Assembly (NCBI GenBank): GCA_036346355.1
Contig: CM070580.1
Location: 66,666,854-66,730,853 of the forward strand
Reading direction: 5' to 3'
Length of the DNA: 64,000 nucleotides
Source: Rhipidocladum racemiflorum
Lineage: Eukaryota > Streptophyta > Magnoliopsida > Poales > Poaceae
Every line of letters starts with the position of its first letter. Position 1 is the first letter of the stretch. The position numbers and the translations under genes are program-made. This document shows positions 8,028 to 18,429 of this stretch, piece by piece. The notes under the pieces were generated by a model. That model worked only from the letters and a program-made list of their open reading frames with translations, made no database searches and had not been told where the DNA came from.

Positions 8028-10037
8028 TCAATCGACAAACGGTTGCCTCCAGTCGGTTTCGACGCTCAGGACGCCCAAGTCCGACCCGGGCGGGTGAGCA
8101 TCCGGCTGAAAATCGGCGGGAGTGTCCGTCTTTGGGGGGTCGGTGGCGCCCTCAGCACTCGGGTCCAACCGGATCGATGGGCTGCTGAGGTCGGAAATGA
8201 AGATTCCAGGGGGAGCGATCCCTCTTCCGGAGGCAAGGTTGGCGAGGGAGTCGGCTTCACCGTTATAGCGTCGATAACTGTGATGGAGCTCGAAACCTTT
8301 GAACTTCTCCTCGAGCTTGCGGACCTCCAGGCAGTAGGCGGCCATCCGAGGGTCGCGGGGCTCGGCGGCTTTCATTACCTGGTCGACGACCAGTTTGGAG
8401 TCGCCATGAACGCAGAGTCGTCGAGCGCCCAGGTCGGCGGCGATCCGAAGGCCATTGACGAGGGCTTCGTATTCGGCGATATTGTTGGTGGCGTCGAATA
8501 GCAAACGAATGGCGTACCGGAGCTTGTTGCCAAGGGGGGAGATGATGACGACTCCCGCGCCGGCCCCGCTCTTGGTGCAGGACCCGTCGAAGTACATCGT
8601 CCAGTACTCCGGGTCCTCAATCACCGCAGGGACCTGCGCCTCGGTCCACTCGGCGACAAAGTCCGCCAAGACCTGGGACTTGATCGCCGTCCTGGGGACG
8701 TACGATATTTCGAGACCGTTGAGCTCGAGGGCCCATTTAGCGATTCTTCCGGTAGCATCGCGGTTGTGGACGATCTCTCCGAGCGGTGAGGAAGTCACCA
8801 CGGAGATGGGGTGTCGGTCGAAGTAGTGGGCGAGCTTTCTCTTGGTAATGAGTATGGAGTACAGCAGCTTCTGTATTTGGGGGTATCGGGTCTTCGTTTC
8901 GGAGAGTACCTCGCTGACGAAGTAGACCGGTCTCTGTACCTTAAAAACGCGGCCTTCCTCCGCTCGCTCTACAACGAGCGCCGCACTGACGACCTGAGTC
9001 GTGGCAGCGATGTAGAGGAGCAAAGACTCCTGTGGCTCCGGGGCGACCAGGACCGGAGGCGAGGTCAGGAAAGCTTTCAGCCGACTGAGAGCTTCCTGAG
9101 CTTCGTGGGTCCAACGGAAGCGGTCGGTCTTCTTCATCAGCTTGTAAAGCGGCATCCCGCGCTCGCCGAGGCGGGATACAAAGCGGCTCAGTGCCGCGAG
9201 GCACCCCATCAATCTTTGGACCCCCTTTAGATCGTTGATTGGCCCCATCCTTGTGATAGCGGAGATCTTGTCTCGGTTGGCTTCGATGCCGCGCTCGGAG
9301 ACGATGAATCCCAGCAGCTTGCCCTTGGGGACCCCGAAGACGCATTTCTCGGGGTTGAGCTTTATGCGAAACCGTCGGAGGTTTGCAAAAGTCTCCTCCA
9401 GGTCGGTGATGAGGGCATCGGCTTTCCTGGTTTTGACTACGATGTCGTCGACGTAGGCCTCGATGTTACGGCCAATTTGATCTGAAAAGCACGCCTGCAT
9501 ACACCGCTGGTATGTGGCGCCTGCGTTTTTCAGACCAAAAGGCATGGTGACGTAACAGTACGAGCCATACGGAGTGATGAAAGAGGTCGCGAGCTGGTCG
9601 GACTCCTTCATCGCGATCTGGTGGTAGCCCGAATAGGCATCCAGAAAAGAAAGGGACTCGCACCCGGCGGTGGAGTCCACCACCTGATCAATGCGGGGCA
9701 ATGGGAACGGGTCTTTCGGACAGGCCTTATTGAGGCTTGTGTAGTCAACACACATTCTCCATTGCCCCGACTTCTTCTTTACAAGGACGGGGTTGGCGAG
9801 CCACTCGGGGTGGCGCACTTCCCTTACAAAACCAGCGGCCAGAAGTTTGGCGATTTCTTCCCCAATTGCCCGGCGCTTTTCCTCGTCGAAACGACGCAGG
9901 CGTTGGGCGACCGGTCTGGATCCCGGTCGAATGTTGAGGGAGTGCTCGGCGACCTCCTTTGGTACTCCTGGCATGTCCGAGACTTTCCAGGCGAAGACAT
10001 CTCGGTTTGCTTGGAGGAAGTCGACGAGCGCGCCTTC
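8028..10037 (-). CDS. Reverse transcriptase, RNase H and archaeal-type RNase H of element A
   Basis: This makes cDNA from the element RNA and degrades the RNA strand. The frame is open from just after the TAG at 10038-10040 to the TGA at 8028. Counting from the Met at 9974, RT has WLANPVLV at about 58-64, FLDAYSGYHQI at 110-120 and the catalytic YVDD at 174-177. The RT-linked RNase H spans about 290-430. A second RNase H at about 458-585 has DG at 463, Glu 501, Asp 525 and Asp 575. The second RNase H is the Tat-lineage hallmark. The core is intact, in contrast with gag. Upstream in-frame residues (EGALVDFLQ, DVFAWK) show that the functional frame continues through the TAG. Confidence 0.93.
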   Translation of the reverse strand, partial: EGALVDFLQANRDVFAWKVSDMPGVPKEVAEHSLNIRPGSRPVAQRLRRFDEEKRRAIGEEIAKLLAAGFVREVRHPEWLANPVLVKKKSGQWRMCVDYTSLNKACPKDPFPLPRIDQVVDSTAGCESLSFLDAYSGYHQIAMKESDQLATSFITPYGSYCYVTMPFGLKNAGATYQRCMQACFSDQIGRNIEAYVDDIVVKTRKADALITDLEETFANLRRFRIKLNPEKCVFGVPKGKLLGFIVSERGIEANRDKISAITRMGPINDLKGVQRLMGCLAALSRFVSRLGERGMPLYKLMKKTDRFRWTHEAQEALSRLKAFLTSPPVLVAPEPQESLLLYIAATTQVVSAALVVERAEEGRVFKVQRPVYFVSEVLSETKTRYPQIQKLLYSILITKRKLAHYFDRHPISVVTSSPLGEIVHNRDATGRIAKWALELNGLEISYVPRTAIKSQVLADFVAEWTEAQVPAVIEDPEYWTMYFDGSCTKSGAGAGVVIISPLGNKLRYAIRLLFDATNNIAEYEALVNGLRIAADLGARRLCVHGDSKLVVDQVMKAAEPRDPRMAAYCLEVRKLEEKFKGFELHHSYRRYNGEADSLANLASGRGIAPPGIFISDLSSPSIRLDPSAEGATDPPKTDTPADFQPDAHPPGSDLGVLSVETDWRQPFVD

Positions 10038-10877
10038 CTATTTGGCGGCGAGGGCGGCCCCGATCCGCACAATTTTGGTGGGGTCTTCAGGATCCACAGC
10101 GATCCCCTTCGTGTCCTCTGCGGACTTGAAGGAGCTCGGTCCCGACTTGCCGGAGTCGGGGGCGGATTCGGGGGCCCTTTCCTGGAGCTGCGCGAACTCG
10201 GCGGAAGCGACGACCGCTGAGGCCAGCTCACAACTGCTTCGCTCGCAGTTGTAAGCGAGCTGAAAAGACGTGGCCACGGTGATGACACCCTGCGGCCCCG
10301 GCATCTTTAGCTTGAGGTAGGTGTAGTTGGGGACTGCCATGAACTTCGCGTAGCACGGCCGTCCCAGGATAGCGTGGTAGGAGCCGGGGAAGTCCACAAC
10401 CTCGAAAGTGAGGCTCTCGGTGCGGAAGTTGTCCGGGCTCCCAAAGGTGACGGGCAACGTGGTTCCGCTCGAGGGGTGGGCCTGGTCTCGGACGACGCCG
10501 TGGAAAGGCGCCTTGCTCGGCCGAGGGCGGAGCGAGGGACCCAGGCGCCCATGGTCTCAACATACATGAGGTTGAGACTGCTGCCGCCGTCCATGAGTAC
10601 TTTGGTCAGGCGCTTCGTCCCCACGATGGGGTCGACGACGAGCGGGTAGCGTCCCGGATGTGGGATGTGGTCGGGGTGGTCGGTCCGATCGAAGGCAATC
10701 GGTACTCACCACCTCGGTAGGAGGCACGGCAGGGGTCGCCCGTGTGGACTTCTCGGTGGGCTAGTTTCAGCCGTCGTTTGTCGGCGTAACACTCTGCCCC
10801 TCCGAAGATCATGAGGCAACCGCCGAGCCGCGGGAACTCGTCGGCCGCTCATCGCTCCTTGGTCCGGCGTCGGGCGG
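10038..10877 (-). pseudogene. Aspartic protease region of element A, frameshifted
   Basis: The protease cuts the polyprotein. The active-site motif is DGGSS at about 10591-10577, a Tat-type variant of D-S/T-G, in one frame. The preceding block (MIFGGAECYADKRRLKLA from 10812) is in a second frame. The following block (YHAILGRPCYAKFMAVPNY) is in a third frame, shared with RT. There are therefore breaks near 10690 and 10550. The third frame ends at TAG 10038-10040, which directly precedes the RT frame. No single frame encodes the whole domain. The spacing of the blocks is normal, so small indels rather than large losses explain the decay. Confidence 0.8.
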
Positions 10878-12813
10878 TCAGCGTTCTTCCCCTCGCTCGC
10901 GAGGTCGTGGGGTTTCCGGGAGAGAAAACGCTTCAAGACTTCGATCCCGATACTTGTGTTTGTGGGATAGTCGTGGTTCTGCACGCGGGCTATCCATCAA
11001 CTTTTTCGAACCGGTCGGGCGTCCGCTGTGCTTGCCGCTTGGTGTCGATCGGGCGGGCGGTGACCATTCGCCTCGCGCTCTGCTTCCCTTCCGCTTCTTT
11101 TTGCTCGGGCGGGGGAAGGGGCGCCGGTCTCGGATCGAGGCTTTATGGGCTGTCTTTCTCTCGAAGATGGCCCCCACGGCCTCCTCGCCGGAGGAGTGAT
11201 TGGTGGCGATGTCGAGGAGCTCCTTGGTGGTCCGGGGCTTGGCGCAGCCCAGCTTGTGGACCAGGGCCTCGCACGTGGTGCCGTAAATGAACGCCCCGAC
11301 GACGTCGGCGTCGCGAATGTCGGGGAGTTCGTTGCACTGCTGGGAGAAGCGGCGGATGTAGTCCCGGAGGGTCTCGCCCGGTCGCTGCTTGCAGCTCTTC
11401 AAGTCCCAGGAGTTGCCGGGGCGCTTGTATGTGCCCTGAAAATTCCCGACGAAGAGGCTCGTCAGGTCGGCCCAGCTGCCGATGGTGTCCGCGGGTAAGT
11501 ACTCGAGCCAGGCTCGAGCTGAGTCCGCGAGATAGATGGGGAGGTATTGGATGACGAAGGAGTCGTCCGTCGCCCCCCCGGCCCGGCAGGCGAGCCGGTA
11601 GTCTTCTAGCCAGACACTGGGGTTAGTGACCCCTGTGTATTTGGCTATGTTGGTCGGAGCCCGGAATCTGGCCGGGAAGTTGGCGTTGCGGATGAGGCGG
11701 GTGAACGCACGCGGCCCGGGACCGTCGAATCCTGGGTCGGGATGGTTGCGTCGCCCGCTATCGGCGACCTGGGAGGGCGCCGCTGCATCGGTAGCTCTCC
11801 TTCGCGCCTCGAGGGTGGTGCGAAGATCGTACTTGTCCCCCAGGCGCTGGCGCACCGGGGTGTACGATGCCTGGGGGAGTTCATGGAGCGGGGCTGTCTT
11901 GGCTGGGCTCCGTCGACCCTGTGAGGGGGAGTGCTCCTGACGGCCCGAGGTGGCGCCCGTCCGCCGGGAGCCGGAAGCTTGGGCGTGCTGAACGACAGCA
12001 CGCTCTACCAGTCCCCGGAGGTTCTGGTAGGCGGCTTTGGCCTCTGGCTCCGTCGGTTCAGGCAGTCCTCGGAGCAGCATTGCCGCTGCGGCAATGTTCT
12101 GGTTGGCGTGAGGGAAGAACGGGAGGTCGTTCGTTTCCCCAGTCAGCTGCCGATGCACCTGACGCGCACGGGCGCGCGCGCCGGAGGCTGGCGGCAGATC
12201 GGGCTGACGGCGCTCCAGCTCGGCCTGGAGCTTGTCGAGCTCGGCCTTTCGGGCTTCTAGCTCCCCGCGCTGTCGCCGAAGGTCGGCGGCGTTGCGCGAG
12301 TGGTGCGGATCGTCTTCCTCGCCGGATTCCTCCTGCCGTGCTTCGTCGCGGGAGGAGGGTCCTGTGGTTACGGTGTAGAGGAAGGTTCCGCGCATTCGTC
12401 ATGTTGCACTCGCGGGAGCATGCCCTGCGCGGGGGATACTCTTTGTCGGAACTAGAGCCGTTGCTGGAGGAGTCCGTCAGCAGGTCGTGGAGGGATGTCG
12501 GCGTGTAGCCGGTCATGGCCACGAGCCGTGAGCCCGTGGGAGGTGGAACCGCCGTTCGCTTTAGCTCGCAGGCGGCGTCGCCGGAAGTAGTGCTGGGGCG
12601 CGATGGGTCCACCCGTGTGGCCTGTACGGGGGCCTCGAGGCGGAGGTTGCTGAAGACGTCAGCAATCGGTCCCAGGCTTGCGGATGGCGCCTGGTCCAGG
12701 ATGGCAGCGGGAATGAGGACAGGTTCTCCCGCTGTGGTGGTGATGAAATCGAGGGTGCCGAAGCGGATCCAGCCCCTCGATATCGGCGAATCGTGATGAG
12801 GTGAAAAGTCCAT
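10878..12813 (-). pseudogene. gag of element A, one frameshift
   Basis: Gag forms the particle that packages the element RNA. The start is probably the ATG at 12813 (MDFSPHHDSPI). That frame carries the N-terminal tail down to about 12400, where the coding signal moves to another frame that is open from 12395 to the stop at 10878. The second frame has a Glu/Arg-rich coiled stretch (about residues 30-70) and the retrotransposon Gag core (ARAWLEYLP, LFVGNFQGTY, ETLRDYIRRFSQQCNEL). A basic tail with no CCHC knuckle follows. The primer site lies 55 bp upstream of the ATG. One indel near 12400 breaks the gene; otherwise the length is normal. Confidence 0.85.
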
Positions 12814-12867
12814 CAGGGAGGAGAATGGGAATCCGAAGATGAGGATGTCGGCAAGGACGCGCGAGGA

Positions 12868-12885
12868 CCCCTACCTGGCGCGCCA
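12868..12885 (-). other. Primer binding site of element A
   Basis: On the minus strand TGGCGCGCCAGGTAGGGG starts 2 nt after the LTR end (...CCGACA). It begins with the TGG expected opposite a tRNA CCA end. I do not assign the tRNA. Confidence 0.75.
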
Positions 12886-12887
12886 AC

Positions 12888-13448
12888 TGTCGGTGTTTCG
12901 TGCACCGGCGGTACGAATTTATGGTCGGAGGGGTCGCGCGCTCCCTCTCCCCGAATGGTCGGCTAGAAAGGCCCTGGTATTTATACTGGTTCGGGCTGAA
13001 CGTCCCTACTCCAGTTCGTGTGAGGTGGTTTTTGTATTGATTCTGAATTGGTCTCTCTTTACATGCTCGCCCTTCTCCCCGTTATATAGGCCGGGGGGTA
13101 CTATTGGTTTTTAAGAAAAAGAGGAGAAGACTGTGCTACTGGTCGCCCAAAAGTTGCTGTGGGACGGACCGTTGCCGCCTCTCCTCGCCGCTGGTCGCCG
13201 TAGTGCCGTGGCCGCCTGGCAGTCATAAATATGAGGGTCGGGGACTTGTGCCGCGACGCCATCACCATTATGGCCAGCATTTAATGCGCCCGATATGCAA
13301 TAAATGCTGTCGCTTCTCTTGGAAATCGGAGGCCCGGTCGTGGCGTCGGACCGAGCCCAGCGGTCGTGTAGGTGGGCTTTGACTGCCCTGGGTCGGCCCG
13401 CTCGCCTTCGTGGGCCGCTGGGGGTACCCATGGTACTGGTAATCGTCA
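12888..13448 (-). repeat. 5' LTR of element A (561 bp)
   Basis: On the minus strand it starts TGACGATTAC and ends CACCGACA, a TG...CA LTR. A minus-strand TATA box (TATATAAC, plus coordinates 13081-13088) should drive gag-pol. The left copy has the same box at 16-23. Flanking sequence from 13449 belongs to element X. Confidence 0.93.
13081..13088 (-). promoter_or_regulatory. TATA box in 5' LTR of A
   Basis: TATATAAC on the minus strand is conserved in both LTR copies and is the likely core promoter for the element RNA. Confidence 0.6.
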
Positions 13449-15991
13449 AATAGCATTGGGCACAACCGCTTGGATGAAGTTAGGAACTTGATTGGATTAG
13501 ATCGAAGGTTAGATTAAAGAGAACGAGCTTTCGGAAACACATCGAAAAGGGAAAGACTAATAACTAGGAAAGAAAGGACAATATTCCGAAGAATATTTCT
13601 CCCAAAGTTATTATCTTGATTGGACAAACAATGACATATGGGCTCTCGATCTATAGACCAGGTCTACAAGGATAGGTTAGTTCACAATGAATTAAGCTGA
13701 AGCTCGAAGTTGACTTTTGTTGACTAAATAGATATACAGCCAAACAAAAGAGAGACTGATAGACTAGGTCTGGCACGAGAATATGACATATGGTCAATGG
13801 TCTATCGACCAAGTCCACAAATGAATTCTAGGTCAACGGCAGTTTAGATATTCAGGGATAAGACAAGGACGGATGGGATAGACATCCACTGCGATTCGAT
13901 CAGAGGTTCTGTCTTACGTCGAAGAAGAGGCTCAACGATGACAAGGCGGTGACGATAAGAGTACGAGGCAAGACTCAATGTGATAAGGCTAGATCACATT
14001 AAGGCGATAGAAAAGATAAGGACATCGCATTATGGCTTTCACTTGTATGCGCGCATGCGATGACAGTGAAACGAGAGCAAAGCATTAACGGCGCGGCGTT
14101 AATGGTGAATGTTAACGGCGGAGCATTAACGACGAAACGCTGGTGAATCGTTAATGGCGAAGGTGAAGCAATGACAGGATGCGCATGAGTTAACAAGGTA
14201 GCGACCGTCAGCTCAACGACATAGCCGTGAAGGATGCCAACAGGGATGGCGAACCGAAACACGAACCGGTGCAAAAGGCTAGGTTGAAATACGACGGGTA
14301 CAACCTAGGGCAAGGTTTTTCGGCAACCGGAGAACAAAGGCACTACAAGGATGAGCAAAAAAGTAAGGGATGATCCACTGGATGCGACAACACAGCCACG
14401 ACGGACTAGGATAGCTGGCGTCAAAAGACAGCGCGCTGCGGCGGCAAAAAACGGCCTAATTATATAAAAAAATTCCGGAGCATGGGATAGCAAAGGGGGA
14501 ATGTCTATCACGTAGAACACGACGAGACGAACTCAACGGTATAGGCAAATTTTGCGGCGCCCCAACGGATTGATCACAAACTGCCGATTAACGGGTTTCG
14601 GAGCTAAACTTCAGACAGCCATACTTCTAGAATAATGATCAAAACTTAACCAAATTTGACCGAGAGCTAGATGTGACCTAGAGACAGACCGTGACATAGG
14701 TGGCTCAGAGTTTTACCTTCTGTATCGATAGGGAATGCGCAAGGATGATTGTTGCTGTTTGCAACGCAGTCTAATCGGAGAAAAGAATTTCCTGCGCAAA
14801 ATCCAGAGAGCAAAACCATGGGTTAGGATGAGCATCATATAGAGGACATCAAGGATAGCCTACAGTAAAAATTTCACAGCCAAACTCGAAAATTGAGGGA
14901 GATATAGCCTCGGCAATATTCGAGATTGAAACGGCCATAACTTTTGATTCCTTTGGCAAAATTGGATGAAATTTGGAGGGGATATAGATGTGACATCATG
15001 GCTCACCATGACTAAGACGGATATTGAAAAGAGTTGATGAGCTGATGGGGGACGCGCTCCAAAGTTTGGCCAACGTTCGGTGGCACTTCGGACCTTCTCG
15101 GTGGCAGCTCGAAGGTTTGGATAGGTCATGGGGTGTGCTCATGCGTGGGAGAGGGCCATGGGAGGTCTACTACAGGTTGGGTTGGCGGCTAGGTCAAGAA
15201 AAATCTAGTTTGGACCAAAAATGGGCGAAATCGGCATTTATACGACAACTTGGTGTGCGTCTCGGACTCGGGGCTGACATGGCCGATTCTTGGCTGTGCG
15301 ATCGACGATCAACGGCTGTGAGTGCAAGGGTGATGTGGCACAATGGGGCGCAGGCGCATGACGGGCTGAGGCGGCCCACCGCCGGCCCAAAGTGGCGCCG
15401 CCCATGCGCTGGCGCCTTGGAACGGGCTTGCCGGCCGACCAGCCCGGGAAGGAGGTGGCTAGTTGGGCCTAGGCGCGGGAGTGGGCCCGGTTTGCTGGGT
15501 GGGCTGCGGGAGGGGAAATAAGAAATTGAGCCCAATTCCAAAACCGGATTTTCTAGCAATTTCGCAATTAAAATAAATCTAGAAATTCAAATTAATTATT
15601 TAGGGCAATAAAAATACCAGAAAAATTCTAAAAAATATTTTGTGACATTTTGAACTCAAAAAAAAATATTTGCAACAAAAATTTATAAAAACTTTTCAAA
15701 TATTTAATTAATTTCCATAAAAGGGCTTAATATAAATCAATTTCAAATAAACCCAATACATAGCAAACGAGCTTCGAAAAATCTCAAAAATTACAAAAAA
15801 ATTTCTTGAAACACAAGGAACCCAAATAAAACTAAATTTATTTTATTTGAAATATAAAATAATCAAATTAAATTGTTTTAGCTTTTAGAAAATCCAGATT
15901 ACACTTTATAAACGCGAGAAAATCAATGGAAATTTTTGGGAAGCTAAACTAAACCAAAAATTTTTTAATACCGTAATTTTGGGATGTTACA
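13449..15991 (-). repeat. LTR of element X (Tekay-like), truncated by insertion of A
   Basis: The right end reads ...GGGATGTTACA, so on the minus strand the LTR begins TGTAACATCCC. A polypurine tract and the element's internal region follow. Its AT-rich last 450 bp (repeated aaaattcca/aataaattc-type text) resembles the matching part of the C-family LTRs. The distal end is missing because A sits there. The reading frames inside (for example 15024-15521) have no motifs. Confidence 0.75.
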
Positions 15992-16028
15992 AACCTCCCC
16001 CCCTAACAGAATCTCATCCCCGAGATTC
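15992..16028 (-). other. Polypurine tract and upstream hairpin of element X
   Basis: On the minus strand the hairpin arms GAATCTCG and TGAGATTC (loop GGGA; plus coordinates 16009-16028) are followed by TTAGGGGGGGAGG and then the LTR. The arms pair fully if one G-U pair is allowed in RNA. Confidence 0.75.
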
Positions 16029-17022
16029 AAGGCTGGCTATAGAAATAGGTTTAGAGGGACTCAACTCTTGAGGCTTCTTCAAACTTCCAAGCAACTGCAC
16101 ACTAGACAGGGTCACTTCTGAACAAGCGCTTGATAACATCCAAAATTTGTATGCTGCTCTTTGCGGATGAGATCCTCTTGCAATTTCACTGACTCCAATA
16201 GTGTCTGCTTTTCTGGCACAAGAAGGCACTTCTTCTGAGGGAAATCTTGAACATCTCATGCACTCATGCTGACGTCTCCAGCAACTCCAGTGACACGCTC
16301 CCTTGCTTTTATTCCTGAACACTTGATTTTCTGCTTCTTCTAGAAATTGGACAAGCTGTATCTGACAACAAAGCTTACTTGCAATTACACGGTCTTCACT
16401 AAGACTTGAATAGCATTCCGGTTTGTCTTGTACTATCTTTGTTGGCTTGATTCTCCAGTACTGACAAACTCTATTTCAACTGGGTATCCCTTCACGGTGA
16501 ACTTAAGGTTCAACTATTATTGGGGTAATGGTATTGGCTTGCTGGCGTACACTGCGGTGGCTAGAGTAATTCTTCAGGAAGACAATTATCCTTTGTAGTT
16601 ATTAAGCACACGCAACAACTCTTTCTTTCAATGTGATGGCACATCCATCTTCTTGTCTCAACCATAACGGAATAGATGGTTCTCAGCTGTCTCAGGTATA
16701 CTAAAGTCAACCTGAATGCAATTTATCTCAGAAACTCTCTAACTCCTCTTAACTGATTACATCTCCAACCATAGACCAAAACCGCCCTTCTCTTGGGTAA
16801 CTAATTTAACTCCAAGAATAAACATCCCTAGCATGGGTTTTCAATATGATAAGCTTTATTAAAAACTTAGTCTTAATAATGGATAAATTCACTCTCAACA
16901 TCCTGCATCACATATGACTTTTGATCAGTACAACATCTGATGTCTTCTAATCTTTATTAGTCATAATGTGATTGACATGATCTTTCACTGGCGCTTGCGG
17001 CATAGCTTCATCTTGAACTGCT
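16029..17022 (-). pseudogene. Degenerate pol tail of element X
   Basis: The first 280 bp align by eye, in order, with the C-terminal integrase/chromodomain tail of element C (35480-35780). Shared text includes catcctcttgcaa, gacacttcttc and catgcactc. No open frame remains. From about 16330 to 17022 I see no motif. RT, RNase H and the integrase core are missing, so X has a large internal deletion. Confidence 0.5.
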
Positions 17023-18400
17023 TCACAATTCACTTTCTAGAGCAAGTGTCTCGGTAGGGGTAGGACTAGGATTGAAGTGGACAGGTATAACACCTTTTTT
17101 CCTAGGACAACTATTAGCAAAGTGTCCTGGCTCATTGCATCTGAAACAACGCTTGACTGACATATGTTGGCTTCCTCTTGACATAGCACTAATCTTGATA
17201 GGGGTAGAGCCGGAATTCACATGGTCCAAAGTGATCTCTTTCTTCCGAGGGCGGTGGTTAGCAAAATATCCTAGCTGGCGACAAGCATAGCAAACTCCAG
17301 AGAGCAGGCTTCTTCCTTGAGAACTTTTCATCGGGGTGGTGTTATGGAAACCCTGGCCATCAGGGCGAAGCACATGGGAAGATGTCTTGAACAAAGTCTG
17401 GGCAGTATGGCAACTGAGTTGTTGAAGGGCACTCCTCTTTCATTGTTGTGGTGGTCCTTCTTGACAAGATTTCCGACGCATGCGGTGGTCTTCCAATTCC
17501 TTGCACTCACCTTCTAAATCAAGCGTTTTGTTAGCCAATTCCTCTTGCTTCAACTGACTCCTTGAGCAAGTTGCTTCCATAGTCTTACCACTAACGTTCG
17601 GTGTTATAGTATTTACTGAAGTAATTTCTGGAATGATCATGGCTTCAGAAATTGCTTGACCTTTCTGTGGGCATTCCTTAACAAAATGACCTAACTCATC
17701 ACAGTTGTAACATGAATGTTTGGGTCATCGTGCCAGGTTGATGGGGCATTCTCTAGCCTAGTGACCTCGTTTATCACACAAGAAACAATTCCATGGTGGC
17801 CAAGTATCACTGATTTCCTGAGGTAGATGGATAGGGTTGACATGTTTCTTCTTTATTTCTTCATGTGACATAGCAAGTGCGGATGACAATCCTTCTCTTT
17901 TCGCTAACTCTTGAGCAATGGCGGCTTGTAGATCCTCTCGTTGATGCTGAGTCACGGCGGTTACTATTGGATCCAGGGGACATTGAGATGGGCAAGGATC
18001 ACTGCCTTCACAAAGATAGTAGGTGATGTTGCGCATAGGGCATTCTCCAAGTAAATGGCTTCCTTCACAGCTGGAACAATTGATTGCATGTTCATTAGCA
18101 GTGTGTCCTATCTGTCCACATCGGATGCATGCATAGTCTTCTGATTTGCTTGGGTGACAACACATCAAAAGAACAATGTCTCGGTATGGTATTGGGTGCA
18201 GGGGTGGTACACTTCTCTAAACTTGTGGTAGTCACACTATCATTTGATGATGCAACAAACTGATGAAGGGCGGTGGCAAACTCTAACCAAGTGATGATAC
18301 GTCCATCCTCAGAGGTGGCGTAGAAACCTTTCCACCATGCTAATGCATCTCCTTCTAACTGGCAAGTAGCATAGGGAACCTTCTCTTAATCTTCACATTG
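17023..18400 (-). pseudogene. gag remnant of element X with multiple zinc knuckles
   Basis: On the minus strand, near 18390-18260, lies a Gag core (LEGDALAWWKGFYATS, WLEFATALHQF). It matches the Gag core of element B. A series of Cys/His motifs follows: CIRCGQIGHTANEH, CSSCEGSHLLGEC, CFLCDKRGH-stop-AREC, CYNCDELGHFVKEC (down to about 17660). Next is a Gag-like helix (ELANKTLDLEGECKELEDHR, near 17560-17490). Two more knuckles follow, CYACRQLGYFANHR (degenerate) and CFRCNEPGHFANSC. Stops and frame changes separate the pieces, so it is not functional. Most Ty3 Gags have one to three knuckles, so four or more recognisable copies is unusual. Confidence 0.75.
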
Positions 18401-18429
18401 CACTAAAGCCAGCTTCTCTTTCTGGTTTC

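Larger units (their letters stand above)
1..13448 (-). mobile_element. Tat-lineage Ty3/gypsy retrotransposon A (3' LTR cut by window start)
   Basis: In minus-strand order it has a 5' LTR (12888-13448), primer site, gag, protease, RT-RNase H-archaeal-type RNase H, integrase, a 6.4-kb 3' region and part of the 3' LTR (1-380). The two LTR copies align over 1-380 and 13066-13448, near-identical except for one GC-rich patch around 90-165. Integrase after RNase H makes it Ty3/gypsy. The extra RNase H domain, the absence of a chromodomain and the long 3' region with antisense ORFs are known for the Tat lineage. It inserted into the LTR of element X, whose sequence starts again at 13449. The target duplication cannot be checked because the left end is outside the window. 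Gag and protease have several frameshifts, so A is probably non-autonomous. Confidence 0.92.
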
